Assembly (NCBI GenBank): GCA_017399665.1
Contig: JAFQBR010000365.1
Coordinates: 1 to 10,028, forward strand
Length of the DNA stretch: 10,028 bases
Origin: Clostridia bacterium
Lineage (GTDB): Bacteria; Bacillota_A; Clostridia; Christensenellales; Borkfalkiaceae
Direction of reading: 5' to 3'
This document shows, piece by piece, positions 1 through 5,422 of this stretch; the first letter of the stretch is position 1; every line of letters starts with the position of its first letter. A program made the position numbers and the translations under genes. A model generated the notes under the pieces. That model searched no databases. It was given only the letters and a program-made list of their open reading frames with translations, and was not told the DNA's origin.

Positions 1-96
1 ACAAGGCGTTTTGTTTTTAACCGCAGGGAGCGTACTTTGTGTACGCAGGAATGTGGGTAAAAACAAAAGAACAAAGTATTGCGTAGCAGATAAAGC
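1..96. repeat. Structured intergenic element, possibly a dispersed repeat
   Basis: This non-coding stretch beyond the rarA stop codon is built of nested inverted repeats. An outer stem pairs TTTTGTTTTTA (9-19) with TAAAAACAAAA (58-68), an exact 11-bp match, and continues with CC (21-22) against GG (56-57) after one unpaired A. Inside it, GCGTAC (30-35) pairs with GTACGC (41-46) around the loop TTTGT. A further inverted pair, TACTTTGT (33-40) and ACAAAGTA (71-78), could form an alternative fold. Neither strand has a clean U-run after a GC-rich stem, so a simple rarA terminator is not obvious. The GC-rich core is unlike the AT-rich gaps elsewhere in the window. I infer a mobile or dispersed intergenic repeat, or a structured 3' end. 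The element may continue left of the window. Confidence 0.45.
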
Positions 97-1425
97 TTAT
101 TTTTTGATACCCTTTAATTTGCGTATCTCCTTAACCCTCCTTTCATCTCCGTTATCAGTGGGGGTATAGTAGACTTTATGCTTTAAACTATCGGGAAGGT
201 ACTGTTGCTCTACCCAACCGCCGTACGAATGAGGATATTTATAGCCAGCGCTTTTTTCTTTTGCTTCTTTATCGGCAAAAACGCTATTTTTTAAATGGGC
301 GGGAACGTTATCATCACAGACCGTTTCGGCATCTTCACGCGCTAAGCCCATAGCTTCTACAACAGTATTTGACTTAGGCGCTTCACAAACGTAAATTATT
401 GCGTGCGACAGAGGAATAATAGCTTCAGGATAGCCAACGTTTTTAAGTGCCGTTAAGGCGGAAACTGCAACAACTAAAGCGTTAGAGTCTGCCATACCGA
501 CGTCTTCAGAAGCATGAGTTACAAGTCTTCTTGCAATTAACATTGGATCACAACCGCCAGAAAGCAACCTTTGCGACCAATAAAGAGCGGCATCTGAATC
601 ACTACCGCGTAAACTCTTGCAAAAAGCAGAAAGCATATCGTAATAAAGATTTTCATCAAAGGAAAGAGCTTTTTTCTGAATGGATTGCTCTGCATCTTTA
701 AGGGTTACAACTATCTTTCCGTTATCTTGCGGTGGCGTTGTTAAAACAGCAAGTTCAAGCGCGTTATAAGCAACTCTTAAGTCGCCAGAGCTCATGTTTG
801 CAATATGCTTAACAGCCTCTTCACTAACCTCTGCATCATAGTTACCAAGACCGCGTTTTTTATCGCTAATCGCGCTATAGAGGGCTTTTTCTACAATTTC
901 TTGAGTCAACTTTTTAAACTCAAACACCCTACATCTAGACACGATAGCGGGCGTCATTGAGGCGTAAGGATTTTCCGTTGTAGAGCCTATGAAGATAATT
1001 GTTCCTTGCTCTATTAAAGGAAGTAAAGAGTCCGACTGCAGTTTGTTAAAACGGTGACATTCATCTAGTAAAAGATAGGTCTTTTTACCGTAAAGGCGGG
1101 CGTTCTCTTTAGCATCGTCACCGACCTTTTTAACGTCCGCAACACCGCTATTAACCGCGTTTAGCTTTACAAAGTTTCCACTTGTTGAATTAGCTATAAT
1201 GTTCGCTAGCGTGGTTTTACCGCAACCCGGTGGGCCCCAGAATATGCAACTGCCAAGTCTATCCAACATAATTGCTCTTCTTAATAAGCTTCCATCTTCC
1301 GCAATATGGCTTTGGCCAACAAATTCGCGAAGGGACATTGGGCGCATTCTTTCAGCTAGTGGAACTAACGTGGGTTTTACGGGCGCGTCGAACATACTAA
1401 TTGTTTGATCATCAACTTTTTTCAT
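97..1425 (-). CDS. rarA: Replication-associated recombination protein A (RarA/MgsA), AAA+ ATPase
   Basis: This 442-residue protein belongs to the RarA/MgsA/WRNIP1 family of clamp-loader-like AAA+ ATPases, which act at stalled replication forks and in recombination in the cytoplasm. Walker A is GPPGCGKT (64-71), Walker B is LLLDEC (118-123, with Cys where DEIHRF is usual), sensor 1 is in GSTTENP (147-153), and SRC (163-165) carries the arginine-finger region. The C-terminal half has the family's tetramerisation part, ending in KYPHSYGGWVEQQYLP (396-411). Length is normal for the family. The ATG at 1425 is the natural start, because the N-terminal MFDAPVKPTLVPLAERMRP leader is standard. No Shine-Dalgarno motif precedes it; a -10-like TATTAT ends 7 nt before the ATG, suggesting a leaderless mRNA. 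It is divergent from ylbJ. Function is confident by family motifs. Confidence 0.96.
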   Translation of the reverse strand: MKKVDDQTISMFDAPVKPTLVPLAERMRPMSLREFVGQSHIAEDGSLLRRAIMLDRLGSCIFWGPPGCGKTTLANIIANSTSGNFVKLNAVNSGVADVKKVGDDAKENARLYGKKTYLLLDECHRFNKLQSDSLLPLIEQGTIIFIGSTTENPYASMTPAIVSRCRVFEFKKLTQEIVEKALYSAISDKKRGLGNYDAEVSEEAVKHIANMSSGDLRVAYNALELAVLTTPPQDNGKIVVTLKDAEQSIQKKALSFDENLYYDMLSAFCKSLRGSDSDAALYWSQRLLSGGCDPMLIARRLVTHASEDVGMADSNALVVAVSALTALKNVGYPEAIIPLSHAIIYVCEAPKSNTVVEAMGLAREDAETVCDDNVPAHLKNSVFADKEAKEKSAGYKYPHSYGGWVEQQYLPDSLKHKVYYTPTDNGDERRVKEIRKLKGIKK

Positions 1426-1431
1426 ATTTTA

Positions 1432-1462
1432 TATAATATCATAAACTAAAATAAAATACAAT
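1432..1462 (+). promoter_or_regulatory. Candidate promoter region of ylbJ
   Basis: On the plus strand TATAAT (1432-1437) is a perfect -10 box, but the hexamer 17 nt upstream (TCATCA, 1409-1414, inside rarA) is a poor -35. It would give a leader of about 25 nt without a Shine-Dalgarno sequence. A second -10-like box, TACAAT (1457-1462), ends 6 nt before the ATG and would give a leaderless transcript. Both overlap the rarA promoter, so the two divergent genes probably compete for polymerase. If ylbJ is a sporulation gene, a forespore or mother-cell sigma factor may read this region instead. Confidence 0.35.
1433..1461 (-). promoter_or_regulatory. Probable promoter of rarA giving a leaderless mRNA
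   Basis: On the minus strand TTGTAT (1461-1456) is followed by a 17-nt spacer and TATTAT (1438-1433). The -10 box ends 7 nt before the rarA ATG, so the expected transcription start falls on or next to the A of the start codon. That fits the absence of any Shine-Dalgarno sequence. The whole gap is so AT-rich that chance matches are possible. Confidence 0.5.
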
Positions 1463-1468
1463 TATATT

Positions 1469-2428
1469 ATGAAAAAATTTTTATTTTATCCACTTTGCGC
1501 CCTACTTTTATTTATAGCATTTGCTCTTATTTATAATCCTGCCGTTTATATGAAAGCCTGTTTAGAAGGATTAACCGTTTGGGCGGTAACAGTTGCGCCA
1601 TCGCTTTTACCTTTTTTCTTTTTAACCCTATTATTTACCAACACTCAAATAGCGCAAAAATTTGCTTTAAAATTGCAAAAGCCAATGGCTTTATTATATA
1701 ACGCCCCGCCAATTTCTGCGTTCGTTCAACTAATGAGCTTTATATCTGGCTATCCAATGGGAGCAAAGCTTATTGCAGAGCTTTACAAAGAAAATCATAT
1801 AACCAGCGAAGAAGCTACTAAAATATCTATTTTTACATCAACTTCCGGGCCAATGTTTATTGTTGGTAGTGTTGGGGTTGGAATGCTGGGTAATAAGCGT
1901 GCAGGAATGATTTTACTTATAAGCCATTTGCTTTCTGCTATTTTAAACGGCATATATTTTAGAAAAATGCCTGTAAAAAACAAAAATACAAAACCAAATA
2001 TACTCTGCACGCCCACGCAAAATATACTTTATGACTGTGCTTTTGGCGCAACTCTTTCTTGCCTAATTGTTGGCGCTTTTATTGCTGTTTTTTATGTGTT
2101 TTGCAAGATTTTAGAAGATTTTAGTATTTTAAAGCCATTTGTATTTTTGTTTGGCTTGCTGTTTAAAGACACAAAAAAAGCCCTTGCTTTTTGCGCAGGG
2201 CTTATTGAATGCACTAACGGCTGTATTTTATTTGCAAAAACAAGCGGAATTTTAACACTACCGCTTACCGCCTTTATTATTTCCTTTGGCGGAGCAAGTA
2301 TAATTTTTCAATCTGTTGCCTTTTTAAAAGAAGCCAACGTTAAAATAAAAACTTTTTTACTTGGTAAGCTTATTCAAGCTTTAACTGCTTTCGCTATTTG
2401 CTTTATTTTAAGCCTAGTTTTTGTTTAA
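1469..2428 (+). CDS. ylbJ: YlbJ-like sporulation integral membrane protein
   Basis: This 319-residue, very hydrophobic protein has about eight membrane segments, beginning with residues 4-26 and 33-58. It matches the YlbJ family, related to nucleoside-transporter gate domains and needed for spore formation in Bacillus; the transported substrate is not known. Diagnostic stretches are SGYPMGAKLIAELY (93-106), TSGPMFIVGSVGVGML (125-140) and SFGGASIIFQ (272-281). It is shorter than the Bacillus protein, which I recall as about 400 residues. The ATG has no Shine-Dalgarno sequence. In Bacillus ylbJ lies just downstream of ylbH (rsmD) and coaD on the same strand; here it faces them and its last 15 bp overlap the end of rsmD::coaD, so the neighbourhood is kept but the orientation is reversed. 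A weak hairpin, GCCAAG (2464-2469) with CTTGGC (2483-2488) followed by GCGTTTTAC, might end its mRNA. Family assignment is good; role is by homology. Confidence 0.85.
   Translation: MKKFLFYPLCALLLFIAFALIYNPAVYMKACLEGLTVWAVTVAPSLLPFFFLTLLFTNTQIAQKFALKLQKPMALLYNAPPISAFVQLMSFISGYPMGAKLIAELYKENHITSEEATKISIFTSTSGPMFIVGSVGVGMLGNKRAGMILLISHLLSAILNGIYFRKMPVKNKNTKPNILCTPTQNILYDCAFGATLSCLIVGAFIAVFYVFCKILEDFSILKPFVFLFGLLFKDTKKALAFCAGLIECTNGCILFAKTSGILTLPLTAFIISFGGASIIFQSVAFLKEANVKIKTFLLGKLIQALTAFAICFILSLVFV
2173..2203 (-). terminator. Intrinsic terminator of the uvrC-rsmD::coaD cluster, inside ylbJ
   Basis: Read on the minus strand, AAGCCCT (2203-2197) pairs with AGGGCTT (2184-2178). The stem extends by GC/GC around an A-rich loop, and the second arm runs into seven consecutive T (2179-2173). 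This is a textbook rho-independent terminator. It lies about 210-240 bp past the coaD stop codon, antisense within the ylbJ coding sequence, and no better candidate is seen nearer the stop. On the plus strand it simply encodes part of YlbJ around residues 236-245. Confidence 0.75.
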
Positions 2429-3418
2429 AATAATAGAAAGTGCTTCTTCCGGTATATATTCCTGCCAAGATTCTCCATTTTCCTTGGCGCGTTTTACTTC
2501 GGTTGAGCTAACACCTTGCATGCTTTCATCCGCCGAAATATAAATATTTTTTATTTCCGGCATCATTTTTTTGTTTATTGCGAGCATGCCCTCTTCATAC
2601 TCAAAATCCTTTTGATTTCTTGTTCCCCTTACATTATTGACCGTACGGTTTTGTTTTAAAAAGTCAACCAAAAGCCCATCAAAGCTTTCAACTTCAACAC
2701 CGGGCATATGTTCAAAGGTGCATTTTAACATATTAAGCCTTGTGTATTTGTCGAAAGTATAGGTTTTATTTTCGTTTATGCCCATTGCAACTATTACTTT
2801 GCTAAACTGAGAAAGCGCTTTTTCAACAATATGCTTATGCCCTTTAGTTATAGGGTCAAAGCTACCGGCAAAAACCGCTAAATCTTTATTTGCCTTTCTG
2901 TAAAAAGAGAACTGAGCAATGCCGTATTTTTTTGTTTTTTCTAAAATAAGCCCCTCTATAGGTTGATTAACGGCATTTCCACTTTCAATTATGGCTATAC
3001 CATTTTCATTTAATATATCTCTTTCCCCTATCACTTTTAATGCTTCCATTCCAGCATTTGATTTATACGGTGGGTCTAAAAAAATCACGTCAAATTTTTC
3101 TTTTGTCCCTTTTAAAAAAGCTACGCAGTCGGTATTTATAACCCTTTGAGTTTCGCCAAGTGTTTGCAAGTTCTTTTTAGTCAAATTACAAGATTTAACC
3201 GCGCTATCGGTAAATACCGCTTCTTTTGCCCCGCGCGAAAGAGCTTCAATGCCCATAGCTCCACTACCGCAAAATCCGTCGTAAAATCTTTTATTTACAA
3301 GCTCGAACTGCAATACGGAAAAAACCCCTTCCTTTGCTCTGTCTGAAGTAGGTCTAATCGCATCACCTTCAAAGGTGGCGAGCTTTCTTCCCTTGTATTT
3401 TCCGGATATAATTCTCAT
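2414..3418 (-). CDS. rsmD-coaD: Fused 16S rRNA (guanine-N2) methyltransferase RsmD and phosphopantetheine adenylyltransferase CoaD
   Basis: This is one continuous 334-codon frame with two enzymes that are normally separate. Residues 1 to about 175 are RsmD, which methylates G966 (E. coli numbering) of 16S rRNA: RPTSDRAKEGVFSVL (22-36), the SAM-binding loop FCGSGAMGIEALSRGA (49-64), and catalytic DPPY (115-118). Residues from about 180 to 334 are CoaD, which adds AMP to 4'-phosphopantetheine in coenzyme A synthesis: FAGSFDPITKGH (183-194, nucleotidyltransferase TxGH motif), RGTRNQKDFEYE (264-275) and SSTEVK (304-309). The join (about 2880-2900) has no stop and no ATG, GTG or TTG that could start CoaD separately. 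Combined length is close to the sum of the two families. The ATG at 3418 follows GGAGA at 6-nt spacing and overlaps the alr stop as ATGA, implying translational coupling. All key motifs are intact, so both activities are expected. Confidence 0.93.
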   Translation of the reverse strand: MRIISGKYKGRKLATFEGDAIRPTSDRAKEGVFSVLQFELVNKRFYDGFCGSGAMGIEALSRGAKEAVFTDSAVKSCNLTKKNLQTLGETQRVINTDCVAFLKGTKEKFDVIFLDPPYKSNAGMEALKVIGERDILNENGIAIIESGNAVNQPIEGLILEKTKKYGIAQFSFYRKANKDLAVFAGSFDPITKGHKHIVEKALSQFSKVIVAMGINENKTYTFDKYTRLNMLKCTFEHMPGVEVESFDGLLVDFLKQNRTVNNVRGTRNQKDFEYEEGMLAINKKMMPEIKNIYISADESMQGVSSTEVKRAKENGESWQEYIPEEALSIILNKN

Positions 3419-4452
3419 GATAAATCTCCGTAAATATAAACTCTTTTACAGTTGTTACCAAACGACGTTAAAACGTCATAACAAATAGTTGATGTTCTTG
3501 ATGCAAAGTCTTGAGCATCATCCATAATTACCGCAGGTTGATTATCACCTTTAACTGCGCATATATTCATACACGCATTGTTAAGCATATTCTCTATTCC
3601 ATCTCTTTTACCATTTGCATAGCCATAAGCGTAAAGAGAAAGAGTTTGCTTATCATTTAATTTATAATCTCCATAAAGAAGATTTTCGCCTAAATTTACT
3701 ACCCTATCTTGAACCCTATTTGCCAGCACTTTCATTACTTTTTTCAACCCCAAAGTGTCGTTAATCGCGCTATAGCCGTACATTGCTATACCAATTCGAG
3801 CCATATCAAACAAAAAATCGCTATTTAAATAAAGGGAGGCACTTGAGGCTAGATGGGTAATTATATCACTATTTCTTTGCTTAGCATAATTACTAAAAGG
3901 AATAAATCTGTTTAATTGTTTAGTGCAGGCAATAAAATCGTTAACGCTATATAAATGTGAAAAAACTCCTTTAACTTCTATACCTTCTAATGATATAAAA
4001 ACTTTTTCTAGTTCTGAAATATTATCAAAGCCCAACCTATTCATGCCTGTATTTATGGCTATATGCACCTTTGCGCATGCTTTGTTTTTTAAACAAAAAT
4101 TGCGTACTTTGGTCAAATATTCGTGGGTATGTACCACAAATTCTATGCCATATTCAACTGCTCTTGCGATATTATTTATAGGTAATAAGCATAAAACAGG
4201 TTTTGTTATACCTACGGATTTTAAAGTAACAGCTTCCGATAAAGTGGCAACAGCAAAATAATCACAATATTTTTCGATAATGCGCGAGCATTCTACAAGT
4301 CCGTGCCCGTAAGCATTACTTTTTACAACTGCGCAAAAGAGCTTACCGTTTAATCGCTCTTTTATAATTTTGCAGTTATCCTCAAGAGCAAGTAGGTTTA
4401 TAAGCGCAACCGGCTGATTTTCTTCAAATAAATTTACAAAAGGTGATAGCAT
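3415..4452 (-). CDS. alr: Alanine racemase, compact form
   Basis: This 345-residue PLP enzyme interconverts L- and D-alanine for peptidoglycan in the cytoplasm. The N-terminal barrel is standard: AVVKSNAYGHG (41-51) carries the PLP lysine K44, TGMNRLGF (135-142) is the conserved Arg region, and RIGIAMYG (219-226) binds phosphate. In the C-terminal domain GYANGKR (277-283) replaces the usual GYADGxxR, with Y278 as the likely second catalytic base, and CMN (294-296) replaces CMD. Only about 67 residues follow GY, compared with roughly 110-120 in typical family members (usual total 370-390), so the C-terminal beta domain is pared down. The ATG at 4452 has no Shine-Dalgarno sequence and lies inside a hairpin; an in-frame stop just upstream rules out an earlier start. 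Family is clear; full racemase activity is likely but less certain because of the altered domain. Confidence 0.88.
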   Translation of the reverse strand: MLSPFVNLFEENQPVALINLLALEDNCKIIKERLNGKLFCAVVKSNAYGHGLVECSRIIEKYCDYFAVATLSEAVTLKSVGITKPVLCLLPINNIARAVEYGIEFVVHTHEYLTKVRNFCLKNKACAKVHIAINTGMNRLGFDNISELEKVFISLEGIEVKGVFSHLYSVNDFIACTKQLNRFIPFSNYAKQRNSDIITHLASSASLYLNSDFLFDMARIGIAMYGYSAINDTLGLKKVMKVLANRVQDRVVNLGENLLYGDYKLNDKQTLSLYAYGYANGKRDGIENMLNNACMNICAVKGDNQPAVIMDDAQDFASRTSTICYDVLTSFGNNCKRVYIYGDLS

Positions 4453-4467
4453 ACTTTATTGTATGCT
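4448..4467 (-). promoter_or_regulatory. Hairpin enclosing the alr start codon
   Basis: AGCATAC (4448-4454) pairs with GTATGCT (4461-4467) around a 6-nt loop, an exact 7-bp stem filling most of the 19-bp hprK-alr gap. In the minus-strand mRNA the alr AUG sits in the 3' arm of the stem. With no Shine-Dalgarno sequence, initiation may depend on ribosomes finishing hprK and melting the hairpin. The structure is seen; the regulatory role is inferred. Confidence 0.45.
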
Positions 4468-4471
4468 TTTT

Positions 4472-5422
4472 CTATTTATTTTCGCCCTTTTTGCTATTAA
4501 AAGTTATATCTATAAGTTCGCTTGCGGCGCTATAACCAAACTGCTCTAAGCGAACCTTTCTTGCAGCCGTTTCTACAATAATAGGAATATTTCGGCCCGG
4601 ACTTACCGGAACAACTACGCTTTTAACGTCTACACCTAAAACGTTAGTTACAGGTGTTTCCTCGCCAAGTCTATCGTAATCTTGCATTTCGTTCCAAGGA
4701 ACTAACGTTACAATAAGATCTATGTCCTTTTCTAAAAGCACAGAGCCTGGTCCAAACATGCTTTTAACGTTTACAATACCTATACCGCGAACTTCCATAA
4801 AATATCTAATTTTTTGTGGACATCTTGCAAGTATAGTCCCACTTTTTGCCTGAACAATAACTGAATCGTCAGCAATTAGTCTGTGTCCGCGAGAAATAAG
4901 CTCTAGCGCTGTTTCGCTTTTACCAATTCCTGCGCTACCCGTTATAAGTACGCCTATGCCAAAAATATCTAGCATTACGCCGTGAAGTATTGCTGTGGGA
5001 GCTAAAAGCTCTGTTAAATAATTGTTTAGCGAGCTTATAAGCGAAGTTGTGATTTCACCCGTTTTAAATAATGGAATATCGTATTTTTTAGCAGATTCAA
5101 TAATATAGTCGTCAATTTCAAGATTCCTACATACTATCAAGCATGGAAAAGCCTTTGAAAAATACTGATCTAAAACCTCAATTTTAACCTTTTCTGGCAA
5201 GCATTTTAAAAAGTTATTTTCTGCATTACCTATAACTTGAATGCGCTCTGGCGCAAAGTGGTCAAAGTAGCCTGAAAACTGAAGACCTGGTCTATTGATG
5301 TTTTCTGTTGTTAAGGTAAGCTCTCCATTACCTTCAAAAACAACTGATAAATGTAATTTTTGCGCAAACTCAGCGCAAGTTATAATTGCTAACTTTTCCT
5401 TTGAAATGCTTTTAGTCTTCAT
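4472..5422 (-). CDS. hprK: HPr kinase/phosphorylase
   Basis: This 316-residue enzyme phosphorylates and dephosphorylates HPr at Ser46, the signal that drives CcpA-dependent carbon catabolite control in Firmicutes. The N-terminal regulatory domain is followed by the P-loop domain: HGVMLDIFG (147-155, with the conserved His147), Walker A GSAGIGKS (162-169), HRLIADD (180-186), the HprK signature MEVRGIGIVN (209-218) and the phosphorolysis loop SPGRNIPII (274-282). Length is normal (about 310). I chose the ATG at 5422, 15 codons inside the longest open frame, because AGGAG (5433-5429) lies 6 nt upstream and family proteins begin at this point. It overlaps the end of uvrC by 11 bp, so the two are probably translationally coupled. 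The uvrC-hprK pair is a common Clostridial arrangement; alr follows here where murB is often found. Confidence 0.95.
   Translation of the reverse strand: MKTKSISKEKLAIITCAEFAQKLHLSVVFEGNGELTLTTENINRPGLQFSGYFDHFAPERIQVIGNAENNFLKCLPEKVKIEVLDQYFSKAFPCLIVCRNLEIDDYIIESAKKYDIPLFKTGEITTSLISSLNNYLTELLAPTAILHGVMLDIFGIGVLITGSAGIGKSETALELISRGHRLIADDSVIVQAKSGTILARCPQKIRYFMEVRGIGIVNVKSMFGPGSVLLEKDIDLIVTLVPWNEMQDYDRLGEETPVTNVLGVDVKSVVVPVSPGRNIPIIVETAARKVRLEQFGYSAASELIDITFNSKKGENK

Noticed and set aside
3923..4261. Plus-strand open frame of 112 codons opposite alr
   Set aside because: It is a shadow of alr: no ribosome binding site, no recognisable motif, and the minus-strand frame is a conserved enzyme. 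The same holds for the other short open frames opposite rarA, rsmD, uvrC and rny.
4448..4480. Plus-strand terminator (hairpin followed by a T-rich run)
   Set aside because: The shape fits on the plus strand, but no plus-strand gene ends near it; the hairpin is more relevant to the alr start on the minus strand.
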